From contig JAFLDV010000007.1 of NCBI GenBank assembly GCA_017302255.1, forward strand, positions 1-64,000: a stretch of DNA of 64,000 nt, written 5' to 3'. Below the pieces are notes generated by a model. The model had not been told where the DNA came from. It worked only from the letters and a program-made list of their open reading frames with translations, and made no database searches. The stretch is from Gammaproteobacteria bacterium (lineage in GTDB: Bacteria; Pseudomonadota; Gammaproteobacteria; Enterobacterales; Alteromonadaceae). Made by a program: the position numbers and the translations under genes. Shown piece by piece: positions 1 to 9,822 of this stretch; the first letter of the stretch is position 1, and every line of letters begins with the position of its first letter.

Positions 1-174
1 TTGATAGTCGGGGCTATCCACTAAGCCGTTTAACTCAGCCGGTGTTACCCAAGGGTTTTTCGGCTGAATTAATGCTTCGCTAGCACCCTGCCAAGGCATT
101 AACGGCGGTAATGTATCTGCGGCCTGCACAGCGAAGTGACTGAAAATACAAAGAGTGACAAACGAAAATTTCAT
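1..174 (-). CDS. Exported protein, N-terminal 58 residues (possible M14 zinc carboxypeptidase), partial
   Basis: Reading leftward from an ATG at 172-174 gives an open frame to the window edge, so only the N-terminus is present. A good ribosome site (AGGAA) lies just before the start, inside the end of the upstream gene, whose stop is 2 bases away; the two genes are probably co-transcribed. The first ~19 residues form a signal peptide (MKFSFVTLCIFSHFAVQAA), so the protein is exported. The following NPWVTPAELNGLVDSPDY stretch resembles, from memory, the N-terminus of secreted M14 metallocarboxypeptidases, whose propeptide-like start has a W(I/V)TPAE motif followed by TPxY. No catalytic residues are in view, so this family assignment is tentative; that it is a real exported protein is much surer. 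Confidence 0.5.
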   Translation of the reverse strand, partial: MKFSFVTLCIFSHFAVQAADTLPPLMPWQGASEALIQPKNPWVTPAELNGLVDSPDYQ

Positions 175-176
175 GA

Positions 177-914
177 TTATTCCTGAACTCCTGGACCTAA
201 AATTGGGATCTGTAATTGCTTGGCTTTAAATGCGGCAAGGCCATGATTAAACTTCTGGACAAAGTCCAAACATGGGATGAAGTTTCTAGTACAGACTAAA
301 TACACCGGTCGGCTAGTCAGTGCCGGTGCCTCGAGAAACTTGATTTGCTGGGCCAAGTTTTTATCTAACTGCTGCAACATCACGTATGCAATGACGGGGT
401 CCATCACCGCAACTTCAATTTCACTTGTGAGTAATGCTTGTAAATTTGCGAAGTCTGAAGCCGCCGCTTTTAATTGCAGTTGTGGGGCCAATGCGGCGAA
501 ACGCTCGCCATAAAAATAGTTTTTGCTGACGCCGATTTTTAGTCCACGTAGTTGATCTAACCGATCCAATTTTAGCGTTGAGTCTTTGCGAACTAATAAA
601 ACTTGCTGGACGGAAGTAATAGGATCAGAGAAATACCATTGCTGCTGTAAATCTGGAGTCTCAAACCAAAGAAAAGACGCTGAATTAGGTTTGGCTGCTT
701 CAGTGGCAATATGCTGCCAGGGCACAATTTCAATTTGTGCTGCAATTTGTTCTTGTTTTAAAACAGCCATCACTAGTTGCGACAATGCCCCACGTTCTTC
801 TGACAACTCGTCAATGTAAGGTGGGTAATTATCAACAACTAATCGCCAAGTCGGGGTTTGGGCCGCCAGCGAACAGCTAAAGAATAAGGCAAAAAGACCA
901 AGCTTCAAGATCAT
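177..914 (-). CDS. Periplasmic solute-binding protein family 3-like protein
   Basis: A 245-residue protein from an ATG at 914; a GTG at 941 in frame is possible but has no ribosome site, and the ATG gives a cleaner signal peptide (MILKLGLFALFFSCSLAAQ). The body has the pattern of family 3 extracellular solute-binding proteins: an early VVDNYPPYID segment, FSDPITSVQQVLLVRKDS in the middle, and a LRGLKIGVSKNYFYGERF hinge segment. The family binds amino acids or similar small solutes. Many stand-alone members in Alteromonadales are not next to ABC permease genes, and none is seen here, so it may be a sensor or orphan binding protein rather than part of a transporter. It is followed 2 bases later by the exported protein at the window edge. 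Confidence 0.7.
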   Translation of the reverse strand: MILKLGLFALFFSCSLAAQTPTWRLVVDNYPPYIDELSEERGALSQLVMAVLKQEQIAAQIEIVPWQHIATEAAKPNSASFLWFETPDLQQQWYFSDPITSVQQVLLVRKDSTLKLDRLDQLRGLKIGVSKNYFYGERFAALAPQLQLKAAASDFANLQALLTSEIEVAVMDPVIAYVMLQQLDKNLAQQIKFLEAPALTSRPVYLVCTRNFIPCLDFVQKFNHGLAAFKAKQLQIPILGPGVQE

Positions 915-982
915 AGATCCGCGCAAAAAAGTTTGTAACACAGACTAAGCGAAAGCGTGGCAAATGTATACCGTTCAACGAC

Positions 983-1008
983 ATGGACCTAACTCATGTT
1001 AGGTCCAT
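983..1008. terminator. Perfect 11-bp inverted repeat, possible terminator
   Basis: ATGGACCTAAC (983-993), loop TCAT, then GTTAGGTCCAT (998-1008): a perfect 11-bp stem. It sits 22 bases beyond the stop of the RND permease (leftward) and 69 bases before the next leftward gene. There is no real T-run on the leftward strand, so an intrinsic terminator is only a possibility; a stabilising 3' hairpin or operator would look the same. Confidence 0.4.
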
Positions 1009-1030
1009 TTGGTCGCATCAATGGCAAAAG

Positions 1031-4000
1031 TTACGAGGGATCACTCTTGATCCGATAGATACTGCAATACATTAATGGCAAGAACAATAAAGTCAGTATT
1101 GTAGCAAAGCCCAATCCAAACATGATGACCACAGCCATACTCGCGAAGAAATCATCAGCAACTAACGGGATCATACCAAGGATGGTGGTAATTGCCGCCA
1201 TTGCGACCGGTCTTACCCTACTCACGGCAGAATCAAATACCGCGACATAAGGTGCTTTACCGTCGCTAAGCTCCAAGCGAATTTGCTCAACCAAAACAAT
1301 GCCATTTTTCACTAACATACCGGAAAGGCTTAAAAAGCCGAGCAAGGCCATAAAACCAAATGGCGCCTGCACCAGCAAAAGACCAGTGGTGACGCCGATG
1401 ATGGCCAGCGGCACGCATGCCCAAATCACCAAAGCGTCGCGACTGGAATTAAACAGCAATACAGTCACGATAAACATCACTAAATAGCCCAACGGCAACG
1501 AGCCAAACAGGGCTTTTTGCGCTTTGGTTTGCGCCTCTAATTCGCCACCGTAACTGAGTGAATAGCCGGCCGGTAGCACCATAGCATCTAGCGTAGGCTT
1601 CACGCGACCAAGTAAAGCTGCCGCGGTATCATCACTGAGCACATCGTGGTCTGCCATCACAGAAATGGTACGTTTACGGTCTCGGCGCATGATTTGTGGA
1701 TCTTCCCACACTAATTCAAAGCTGCTGACCACAGTACTTAACGCAATATAACGCCCTAATTTTGGACTATATACCTGCAGATCCATCAATGAATCGACAT
1801 TGCTGCGCTCCTGCAACGGCGGGCGACTGACGATAGGCAATAAGTGAGTGCCATCACGATAGATCCCGACGGTTTTCCCATTAACATGGGTCAGTAGCAC
1901 GTCGTCAATATCTTGTTTACTGATCCCTACCCGCCGCGCTACCGCTTCATTAAATACTGGCCGTAACACTTTCACTCGCTCGCGCCAGTCATCTCGAATA
2001 TTCACGGCCCCCGCATCACTGGCTAAAATTGCCTTCGCCTGTTCGGCCAATATGCGCAATTGCTGTGGATCTGGACCGTCTAAACGAATTTCTATTTTTG
2101 CCGCAGTTGAAGGCCCAACCTCTAAGCGTTTTAACTTAATTTGTAACTCAGGTATTTGCTCGTCGATGAAGGATTTCGTCTTGGTCATTAGTGGCACCAG
2201 CTGCTCTTTATCAGCCACGCGGACAATCAACTGACTGTAAGATGGGTACATCTTTTCCGGCTGATAAGTCAGCATAAAGCGGTCAGCCCCACGACCAACA
2301 GTACTGGTAACAGCAGTTACTTCCGGTTGCTGATTTAGAAACTCAACAACTTGCTGGCTTTGCTCAAGGCTATGCCGAATATCGGTGCCTGCTGGCTGCC
2401 ATAAATCCAGCAAAAACATTGGCGTGTTGGATGCAGGGAAAAATACTTGCTTGACCTGCGAAAAACCAAGAACCGCAGCAATTAAAGCGACCACTAAACC
2501 GATATAACTAAGTTTTCGATGCCACAGAATTGCATGCAAGGTTTTTCGATAAACATCAAAAATAACGCCTTGATAGAGTTCGGTTTTAATGGAGTCGTCA
2601 GTGGCTTTAACATCGTTGGCTTTAAACAATAGACTGGCGAAAAACGGGGTCAGGCCGATGGCGGTAAACCAACTGAGTAAAAGACTAATCAACAGCACCC
2701 AAAACAGACTACCCGCAAATTCACCGGTCGCATCACTCGACAACCCGATTGGGGCAAATGCAACGACCGCAATCACAGTAGCGCCGAGCAATGGCCATTG
2801 TGTCTGGCGGACAATTAAAGAAGCGGCTTCCCGCAGACTTAAACGGCGCTGCATGCCAATCAAAATGCCTTCGACCACAACGATTGCGTTATCCACTAAC
2901 ATCCCAAGCGCGATAATCAGCGCGCCCAAGGAAATCCGCTGCAGTTCAATCTGCATTTGCTGCATGAAGATAAAAGTACCAAGCACTGTGAGCAGCAGAA
3001 TCAATCCAATCAGCAGACCACTGCGCAGTCCCATAAATACCAATAGCACCACAATGACAATAAGCACCGACTCAGCCAAGTTGATGACAAAACCATCGAC
3101 CGAGGCTGCAACTTCTGCTGGTTGGTTATAAATCGAATTAATTTCAATGCCAATTGGCCTTTGATATTCAAGCTGTTGCATACGCGCCAGCACGGCATCG
3201 CCTGCATCAACTACGTTAACTCCTGAGCTAAACGAAATCCCAAGCGTAAGCGCAGCTTTACCATTAAACCGCACCACATGAGTTGGGATCTCCTGTGTCG
3301 CACGATATACCTTCGCAACATCACCGAGGTAAATCAGCTCCTTCGCCGCAGGATTACTGATAATTAACTGCTCCAGTTCGGCAACTGATTGAAATTCGCC
3401 GGTTGGATAAATCCGAATACTCTCCGAGCCAACTTGCAAAGCTCCAGCATTAGATACTGAGTTCTGAGTTTGCAATAAACTGGCGATTTGCGCAGGCGGG
3501 ATCCCAAGGGCAGCCAGTCGACTTCTCGAAATTTCAACAATCACTTGTTCTTGTTGACGACCACCAACAGAGATTTTACCAACCCCTTCAACTAACACTA
3601 AATCACGACGCAGCAGGTCGACATAATCACGTAATTCGTCTTCGCTATAGCCATCGCCGTGGATCGCATAGAGCATGCCGTACACATCGCCAAAATCGTC
3701 ATTGATAAAAGGAGGCTTAACTCCTGGAGGAAACTGCGGAGTTAAATCATTGATTTTACGCCGTAACTCATCCCAAATTTGCTTCAGTTCCGCAGAGCGA
3801 TAAATGCCCTTCATTTCAACCATAATTTGCGACTGACCAGCCACCGAGATGGATGTCACATGTTCAACGTAGGGTAATTGCTGAATGGCATTTTCAAGCG
3901 GATAACTCACCTCTTCTTCGACTTGCAGCGGCGAGGCTCCTGGGTAGTTGGTGATAATCATTGCTTGTTTGATAGTAAATTGCGGATCTTCTAATCGGCC

Positions 4001-4096
4001 AAGACCTAGATAGGCTAAGGTGCCGCCAATCAGTAAAATCAACGCCACCAACCAACTTGATGTTCGGTTATCAATAAAATACTTAGCTGCATCCAT
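1031..4096 (-). CDS. RND efflux transporter, inner-membrane permease
   Basis: A 1021-residue AcrB-type proton-driven pump of the inner membrane. Visible features: TM1 near residues 13-32, the first large periplasmic porter domain (about 40-335) with NYPGASPLQVEEEVSYPLE, a transmembrane block around 338-480 and a second porter domain from about 560. In TM4 the proton-relay motif reads GMLVDNAIVVVEG, with one acidic residue (Asp402) where AcrB has two adjacent Asp; this is common in other RND clades. It follows the adaptor gene by 3 bases, so the two form an operon. No outer-membrane channel gene is adjacent, so TolC or another OMF is probably shared. The exported drug or solute cannot be told from sequence. 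Confidence 0.93.
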   Translation of the reverse strand: MDAAKYFIDNRTSSWLVALILLIGGTLAYLGLGRLEDPQFTIKQAMIITNYPGASPLQVEEEVSYPLENAIQQLPYVEHVTSISVAGQSQIMVEMKGIYRSAELKQIWDELRRKINDLTPQFPPGVKPPFINDDFGDVYGMLYAIHGDGYSEDELRDYVDLLRRDLVLVEGVGKISVGGRQQEQVIVEISRSRLAALGIPPAQIASLLQTQNSVSNAGALQVGSESIRIYPTGEFQSVAELEQLIISNPAAKELIYLGDVAKVYRATQEIPTHVVRFNGKAALTLGISFSSGVNVVDAGDAVLARMQQLEYQRPIGIEINSIYNQPAEVAASVDGFVINLAESVLIVIVVLLVFMGLRSGLLIGLILLLTVLGTFIFMQQMQIELQRISLGALIIALGMLVDNAIVVVEGILIGMQRRLSLREAASLIVRQTQWPLLGATVIAVVAFAPIGLSSDATGEFAGSLFWVLLISLLLSWFTAIGLTPFFASLLFKANDVKATDDSIKTELYQGVIFDVYRKTLHAILWHRKLSYIGLVVALIAAVLGFSQVKQVFFPASNTPMFLLDLWQPAGTDIRHSLEQSQQVVEFLNQQPEVTAVTSTVGRGADRFMLTYQPEKMYPSYSQLIVRVADKEQLVPLMTKTKSFIDEQIPELQIKLKRLEVGPSTAAKIEIRLDGPDPQQLRILAEQAKAILASDAGAVNIRDDWRERVKVLRPVFNEAVARRVGISKQDIDDVLLTHVNGKTVGIYRDGTHLLPIVSRPPLQERSNVDSLMDLQVYSPKLGRYIALSTVVSSFELVWEDPQIMRRDRKRTISVMADHDVLSDDTAAALLGRVKPTLDAMVLPAGYSLSYGGELEAQTKAQKALFGSLPLGYLVMFIVTVLLFNSSRDALVIWACVPLAIIGVTTGLLLVQAPFGFMALLGFLSLSGMLVKNGIVLVEQIRLELSDGKAPYVAVFDSAVSRVRPVAMAAITTILGMIPLVADDFFASMAVVIMFGLGFATILTLLFLPLMYCSIYRIKSDPS

Positions 4097-4099
4097 GAG

Positions 4100-5185
4100 T
4101 TAAAGTCCCCGCTCACGTAACCATGGCCGGACTTGCTGTCCCTCGCGAAGCTGCTGGACACCCGCTGTAACGATTTGCTCACCATTATCAAGCCCAGATA
4201 AAATTTCTAGTCCTTGACCGCTTAATTTGCCGATGGTCACAGCTCGCAGTTTTACTGTCGAGGTTTTCTCATCAAACACCCAAACCGAGCGCTCCACAGC
4301 ATCGACCGCTTGGTTGTTTGCGGCAAATACCGCAGTTGCCGGTACTTTCAGGCTATGTTGCTCAATACGAGTAAACTGCGTTAAATCTGCCAACACATTC
4401 GCCGTCATCCCCGACATCACATTAAATTCTTTCGGCGTCGGCATACTAAACACAACTTTAAAGCTGTTGGTCGCACTATCAGCCCGCGTGTCCCATTCTT
4501 TGATGCTGGCAGCATAGGTGTGATCAGGGTAGGAATCGAATACCACATTCGGTTGGTACTTAACGTCTTTTTTGACTAAGGCAATAACATCTTCAGGAAC
4601 TTGGATAACCACATCGATCATATCGCGCAATTGCAACTCCATGATGGCTTGCTGTGCCGCGACGTTTTCGTGATTATCAACCAAAAGCCGAGCGATAGTG
4701 CCACTAAACGGCGCAACTAATTCGGTATAACTCAAATTGGTTTCGCTAGTTTTTAGATCCGCCTCAGCGACTTGCAACTGCGCTTGCGTTTCATCAAACA
4801 TCGCTTGCGACACAAGTTTCTGCGTAATTAGTTTATTGGCTCGCTCAAACTGTGCCTTCGCTAATTGATAACGTGCTTTTGCCTGATCGGCTTTCAGCTG
4901 AAAATCAGTCGGATCTAACTTCGCCAGCAGTTCGCCTTGTTTGACTTGTTGTCCAGGACGGATTTGTAATTCTGTTAAACGCCCCGCGACTCTAAAAGTT
5001 AAACGAGCATTTTCTGTAGGTTCAATAACTGCAGGAAACTGGCGGATGTTGTCACTTTGGCCATTACTCACAGTGAATAATTTCACTGGCCGACTTGGAA
5101 TTTCGGTGCTCGCTACTTCCGGTTTTGAACAACTTGTAACTAACATTAGCGAACTAAGCGCCAAGCTCCACTGCCAAAGATTCAT
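4100..5185 (-). CDS. RND efflux periplasmic adaptor (membrane-fusion) lipoprotein
   Basis: The start is set at the ATG at 5183-5185, which has a strong ribosome site (GGAGA, 7-base spacing) and begins with a lipoprotein signal (MNLWQWSLALSSLMLVTSC, lipobox LVTSC); upstream in-frame starts are unlikely. The 361-residue product has the order expected of adaptors: beta-barrel strands, a lipoyl half-motif (VKQGELLAKLDPTDF), an alpha-helical hairpin rich in Ala/Gln (about residues 90-150), the second lipoyl half (ELVAPFSGTIARLLVD), and beta-barrel and membrane-proximal domains. It links the RND permease encoded 3 bases downstream to an outer-membrane channel. Confidence 0.92.
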   Translation of the reverse strand: MNLWQWSLALSSLMLVTSCSKPEVASTEIPSRPVKLFTVSNGQSDNIRQFPAVIEPTENARLTFRVAGRLTELQIRPGQQVKQGELLAKLDPTDFQLKADQAKARYQLAKAQFERANKLITQKLVSQAMFDETQAQLQVAEADLKTSETNLSYTELVAPFSGTIARLLVDNHENVAAQQAIMELQLRDMIDVVIQVPEDVIALVKKDVKYQPNVVFDSYPDHTYAASIKEWDTRADSATNSFKVVFSMPTPKEFNVMSGMTANVLADLTQFTRIEQHSLKVPATAVFAANNQAVDAVERSVWVFDEKTSTVKLRAVTIGKLSGQGLEILSGLDNGEQIVTAGVQQLREGQQVRPWLRERGL

Positions 5186-5383
5186 GCATTTTCTCCGTAA
5201 AATCATTAGTTTCGACAACAATATAGCCCGAATAGGCAAAATTTTCCGCCTTGAGCCCGGTAAAGTAAGTTTTTTAATTATTCAAAACTGCTGACTAATG
5301 CAAACAGCCGCTTTAATAAACACATAGACATTTTGCCGCGAATAACCGGGCTAAATCAGCGCGTATTATTTTCTTGAGGCATA

Positions 5384-5420
5384 AAAAAGCCCCGCAGCGC
5401 AAAGCGTTGCGGGGCTTTTT
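5384..5420. terminator. Strong bidirectional intrinsic terminator
   Basis: A 16-bp stem (AAAAGCCCCGCAGCGC, loop AAA, GCGTTGCGGGGCTTTT; one G-T pair) flanked by A-runs on the left and T-runs on the right. It lies 11 bases beyond the stop of the leftward outer-membrane protein gene and isolates that gene from the efflux operon. Confidence 0.92.
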
Positions 5421-5431
5421 AAGCTAGCTAA

Positions 5432-6208
5432 TTAGAAGCGGTAGCTTGCACCTAATTGCAATGCAGTTTCGTTTTCATCACCGAAATCAATTCGAGTTAA
5501 TGAACCACGTAAAGCTAAGTTTGAGTTTACGAAGTACTGTGAATTTACGCCGTAAGAACTTTCAGCTGAATCTGTGTCATCAGAATATTCAACACCGAAT
5601 GACAGGTACGGACGAACATAATAATCTGCACCTAATTCGATACCGTTGGTATCAGCGTCTTCGTATTGACGCCAAGCAGCGTTTAATACCAAGAAATCAC
5701 CATTCATCACTGACATCAATGCTTTAGTGCTGATGCCGTAATCGCTGCTAGTTTCACCATCATCGTCCTTTGTACGGAACACATCGGCTTTCACTAACCA
5801 GTTTTTCTGAACAAAGAAACCGGCACTTGCTGTTAATTCATTTGCTGACGAACCGTTAGCCATCGATACATTTGCTGCCGCGTAGAAGTCATGGCGACTG
5901 TCCATATATTCGCCACCAACACCCCAGCCATTCGCACTGAATTCACCGAAAGAAGTGTCGACAGTGGAGCGGATAAAAGTAGCATTGACGTTAGATGCAC
6001 GACCGACAAAAGCAGCTTCAGCCCAAGGCGCTGAATCGTTTTGATCCACAGGAGAAATATAATATTTGTGGTTCAAATTCCAAGTTGATACATCGTATCC
6101 ATCTGTATTGATAGAGCCATAATCCGCACTTGATTGGTGTTGGAAAGTATTAGCCATTGCATTGGCTGATAACATAGAGACTAGAACTGTGAGGATACTT
6201 AATTTCAT
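5432..6208 (-). CDS. Outer-membrane beta-barrel protein (putative porin)
   Basis: A 258-residue protein beginning at the ATG at 6206-6208, with GGAG eight bases upstream; a GTG three codons earlier is rejected because the ribosome site would overlap it. A signal peptide (KLSILTVLVSMLSANAMA) is followed by alternating amphipathic strands rich in Tyr, Asp, Asn and Ser, with many DTDS/DDDGE turn segments, and the chain ends in SYRF. A C-terminal Phe is the usual outer-membrane assembly signal. The size suits a 10- to 14-strand barrel. It is a monocistronic gene with its own terminator; the 200-base AT-rich upstream region should hold its promoter. The transported substrate is unknown. Confidence 0.75.
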   Translation of the reverse strand: MKLSILTVLVSMLSANAMANTFQHQSSADYGSINTDGYDVSTWNLNHKYYISPVDQNDSAPWAEAAFVGRASNVNATFIRSTVDTSFGEFSANGWGVGGEYMDSRHDFYAAANVSMANGSSANELTASAGFFVQKNWLVKADVFRTKDDDGETSSDYGISTKALMSVMNGDFLVLNAAWRQYEDADTNGIELGADYYVRPYLSFGVEYSDDTDSAESSYGVNSQYFVNSNLALRGSLTRIDFGDENETALQLGASYRF

Positions 6209-6420
6209 TTTTTGCACTCCGGCATGGTTGTATTGACGGGATTGACTCTAACCTCGCCAAACTTAACGAATTCTGAATGATATTTCTTTTTGCTTCAAAC
6301 GACCAAAAAGTGAACTTTATATTTTGTTACACTTTAAAATCAGTGTGTTACAAATTGAAATATTCAAGTCAATTATACCGGAATAGCGCTGAAAACACCA
6401 TTCATTCAAAATTCATTAAA

Positions 6421-8415
6421 CTAAATTTCCAACAATGCAGCCTTTAATGCATGAACCTGATCTCTTAACATAGCAGCTTGCTCGAACTCCAAGTTCTTCG
6501 CATGTTGTAGCATTTGTGATTCCAATTTTTTAATATCTGCTTGCACTTGATAAGGAGTTTTTCCTTTAATCAATTTCAAGTGTTCAGCAACTTGCGGAAG
6601 CTCAACATCGCCCTGACCAAGATCCATGACATCGCCAATTTTTTTGCTAATTTGCGTTGGCACTATGCCATTGGCTAAGTTGAATGCGACTTGCTTTTCC
6701 CGCCGCCGATCCGTTTCATCTATGGCTCTTTGCATCGAACCGGTAATGCGATCCGCATACAAAATCGCTTTGCCGTTAATATTTCGCGCAGCACGTCCGA
6801 TGGTTTGAATTAACGAGCGTTCTGAACGTAAAAAACCTTCTTTATCAGCATCTAAAATGGCAACCAACGATACCTCAGGAATATCCAGACCTTCCCTTAG
6901 CAAGTTGATGCCAACTAATACGTCAAAGACTCCAAGTCGCAGGTCTCGAATGATTTCAACCCGCTCCACCGTATCGATATCTGAATGCAAATAGCGAACC
7001 TTTACCCCATGTTCAGCTAAATATTCGGTCAAATCTTCTGCCATTTTCTTGGTTAAGGTGGTGACCAATACCCGTTCATTTTTACCAGCACAGCGCAGTG
7101 CTTCGGATAACAAATCATCTACTTGACTCGTCACCGGACGAATTTCGATTGGTGGATCGATAAGCCCTGTTGGTCGAACGACTTGTTCAACGACATCACC
7201 AGCGGATTTCTCCAACTCATAAGCTGCGGGAGTTGCCGAAATATAAATCCGCTGTGGTGCAATGCTTTCAAACTCTTCAAATTTCAGTGGACGGTTATCC
7301 AAGGCTGACGGTAAACGGAAACCATAGTTAACTAAGTTTTCTTTACGCGACCGATCACCGCGAAACATAGCGCCGATCTGCGAAATGGTGACATGGGATT
7401 CATCGATAAACATCAAACCATCGGCCGGAAAATAATCCAGCAAGGTTGGCGGCGGCTCACCTTCAGCGCGCCCTGATAAATAGCGGGAATAGTTCTCGAT
7501 GCCTGAGCAATATCCGAGCTCTACCATCATCTCTAAATCAAACTGAGTGCGCTGAGCAATCCGCTGTTCTTCTAACAACTTATTGTCCGCAAGTAATTGC
7601 TGACGACGTTCAGCGAGATCAACTTTAATCCGGTCAACCGCCGCCAAGATTTTTTCGCGTGGGGTTACGTAATGCGTTTTCGGATAGATGGTGTAACGAG
7701 CGACCACTCGCTCAACCGCACCGGTTAAAGGATCAAACAAACTAATGCGTTCAATTTCTTCATCAAACAATTCAAGACGCACTGCCAATTCATCAGATTC
7801 AGCAGGGAAAATATCAATAACGTCGCCACGAACACGATAGGTCGCGCGTTCAAATGCTAGATCATTACGTTGGTACTGTAATTCGGCAAGTCGACGCAGA
7901 ATGAAACGCTGATCGACAATATCGCCCACCTTGAGATGCAACAACATCTTCATATAGGATTCGGGATCACCGAGACCATAAATTGCAGATACCGAGGCAA
8001 TGATCACAACATCACGCCTTTCCATCAGCGCTTTGGTTGCGGAAAGTCGCATTTGCTCAATATGTTCGTTAATTGAAGCGTCTTTTTCAATAAAGGTATC
8101 GCTCGCCGGAACATAAGCTTCAGGCTGGTAATAATCGTAATAAGAGACAAAGTATTCGACGGAGTTGTGCGGGAAAAACTCTTTCATCTCACCGTAAAGC
8201 TGTGCGGCTAGCGTTTTGTTATGCGCCATGATTAGCGTTGGACGATTCACCTTAGCAATGACGTTTGCCATCGTGAAGGTTTTCCCTGAGCCGGTAACCC
8301 CCAGCAAGGTTTGGTGGGCTAAACCCGCTTCTAATCCTTCGACTAATTTGGCGATAGCGTAGGGTTGATCACCAGCTGGTTGATAAGGTGAACATAGTTC
8401 AAAATCTCTAGACAT
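6421..8415 (-). CDS. uvrB: Excinuclease ABC subunit B
   Basis: A 664-residue UvrB, close to the usual ~670. It verifies DNA damage and recruits UvrC in nucleotide excision repair. Visible elements: the Walker A loop GVTGSGKT at 39-46, the damage-probing beta-hairpin [10 protein letters not shown] at 92-101, the helicase DESH box ([11 protein letters not shown]), motif VI (QTIGRAARN) and the C-terminal UVR domain ([17 protein letters not shown]) that contacts UvrC. It lies 12 bases downstream of the MATE gene, so it may be read from both that promoter and its own. No LexA box was recognised directly upstream. Confidence 0.98.
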   Translation of the reverse strand: MSRDFELCSPYQPAGDQPYAIAKLVEGLEAGLAHQTLLGVTGSGKTFTMANVIAKVNRPTLIMAHNKTLAAQLYGEMKEFFPHNSVEYFVSYYDYYQPEAYVPASDTFIEKDASINEHIEQMRLSATKALMERRDVVIIASVSAIYGLGDPESYMKMLLHLKVGDIVDQRFILRRLAELQYQRNDLAFERATYRVRGDVIDIFPAESDELAVRLELFDEEIERISLFDPLTGAVERVVARYTIYPKTHYVTPREKILAAVDRIKVDLAERRQQLLADNKLLEEQRIAQRTQFDLEMMVELGYCSGIENYSRYLSGRAEGEPPPTLLDYFPADGLMFIDESHVTISQIGAMFRGDRSRKENLVNYGFRLPSALDNRPLKFEEFESIAPQRIYISATPAAYELEKSAGDVVEQVVRPTGLIDPPIEIRPVTSQVDDLLSEALRCAGKNERVLVTTLTKKMAEDLTEYLAEHGVKVRYLHSDIDTVERVEIIRDLRLGVFDVLVGINLLREGLDIPEVSLVAILDADKEGFLRSERSLIQTIGRAARNINGKAILYADRITGSMQRAIDETDRRREKQVAFNLANGIVPTQISKKIGDVMDLGQGDVELPQVAEHLKLIKGKTPYQVQADIKKLESQMLQHAKNLEFEQAAMLRDQVHALKAALLEI

Positions 8416-8427
8416 CCGAAGCCACCA

Positions 8428-9822
8428 TTAATCATTTGTTTGAGACGATAAGTCCGTTAAGGTACGTCGAAACACCAGTAATGCGGTTACTGCGATAAGC
8501 ACGTTTGCTAACAAGCCACCGGCAAAAATACCGATGACCCCAAACAACTTACCACCAAGCCACGCCATAGGAACATAAAACACAAAAAGGCGAACTACGC
8601 TCAGGCTTAAAGCTCGAAGCGGCAGATGCAGCGCGTTTAATGATGAGTTGGTTAAAATGACAATACCTTGCAAGCCATATCCAAGCGGCAAAATCCAGAC
8701 AAACCAGCAGATCAGATGCTGGACTTGCGCATCATCAGAAAACACAGCGGCTAACCAAGGTGCTGCGATCGCCAGTAAGACATAGACGGCAAACTGCCAT
8801 TTCATGACAAAACCCAAACAGAGCTGGTATGCATCAGCAATCCGCGGCAGTTGCTTGGCACCAAAATTCTGACTGACAAAAGGCGGTAAGGTCATCGATA
8901 ACGCAAGCACCACTAAACAAGCGATACTTTCAATCCGAGCACCGACACCATAGGCTGCAACTGCATGCGCGCCATAACTAGCCATAATGGCGGTGAGCAC
9001 AGCCATCGCCAGTGGCGTTAACATATTGGCGCCAGCGGCTGGTAGACCGATATGCAAAATCCGGCGGCTGATCCGAATAAACTCAGGTAAAGGTTGATGA
9101 CCTGTCGCCACAAGTTTGCGTTTGACCATAATCAAATAGAGAATCAGGCTAAAACTAACAGTCCAAGAAATGACGCTGGCAATAGATGCGCCTTCAACAC
9201 CATAGGCAGGGATCGGCCCCCAGCCAAAGATTAAAATCGGATCTAAGATAGCGTTGACCAGACCAGAGCACGCCATCATTAAACTTGGTGTTTTGGTGTC
9301 ACCTGCAGCTCTTAATACTGCATTACCAATCATTGGCGTAATCAACAATACCGAACCACCGAACCACCAACTCATATAGTCGTGAATAAATGGCAGAGTA
9401 TCTTCTTTTGCCCCCAGCAAACGAAATAGTGGATCCATCGTCAAATAACCGATAATTGACAAGCCCAACACCAAATACGCCGATAACCAGAGTGCGGCTA
9501 AACCATCAGCCTTGGCACCACTACTGTCACCACTGCCGTGCGCTTTTGCAATCACCGCGGAAGTACCGATACTTAGGCCGATGGCCAAACTAATCACAGT
9601 AAAAGTCACTGGAAAGGTAAAACTGACCGCAGCAAGTTCATGGGTGCCGAGCATACTTATAAAGAAGGTGTCGACAAGGTTAAACGACATCAAAGTAATC
9701 ATGCCAAATAACATCGGCACCGTCATCCGTTGCATAATCGAACGGATATCACCTTGGGTCATATCAACTTTTTGCGTCTGCGATTGGGTCATAATGAGGG
9801 TCTTCTGCAAAGGAAGGCCCAT
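8428..9822 (-). CDS. MATE family multidrug/Na+ antiporter
   Basis: A 464-residue inner-membrane protein with about 12 transmembrane segments arranged as two MatE repeats: the first begins with MTVPMLFGMITLMSFNLVDT, the second with LHIGLPAAGANMLTPLAMAV. These are typical of NorM/DinF-like exporters that use Na+ or H+ gradients to expel cationic compounds. Two starts are possible: ATG at 9820-9822 (GGAGGGG about 11 bases upstream) and ATG at 9790-9792. The longer form is given; the shorter starts MTQSQTQKVDM. The gene is directly upstream of uvrB with a 12-base gap. Confidence 0.92.
   Translation of the reverse strand: MGLPLQKTLIMTQSQTQKVDMTQGDIRSIMQRMTVPMLFGMITLMSFNLVDTFFISMLGTHELAAVSFTFPVTFTVISLAIGLSIGTSAVIAKAHGSGDSSGAKADGLAALWLSAYLVLGLSIIGYLTMDPLFRLLGAKEDTLPFIHDYMSWWFGGSVLLITPMIGNAVLRAAGDTKTPSLMMACSGLVNAILDPILIFGWGPIPAYGVEGASIASVISWTVSFSLILYLIMVKRKLVATGHQPLPEFIRISRRILHIGLPAAGANMLTPLAMAVLTAIMASYGAHAVAAYGVGARIESIACLVVLALSMTLPPFVSQNFGAKQLPRIADAYQLCLGFVMKWQFAVYVLLAIAAPWLAAVFSDDAQVQHLICWFVWILPLGYGLQGIVILTNSSLNALHLPLRALSLSVVRLFVFYVPMAWLGGKLFGVIGIFAGGLLANVLIAVTALLVFRRTLTDLSSQTND

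Noticed and set aside
2589-3131. 180-codon open frame antisense to the RND permease
   Set aside because: Shadow of a clear RND gene; Ser/Pro/Asn-rich low-complexity translation with no motif.
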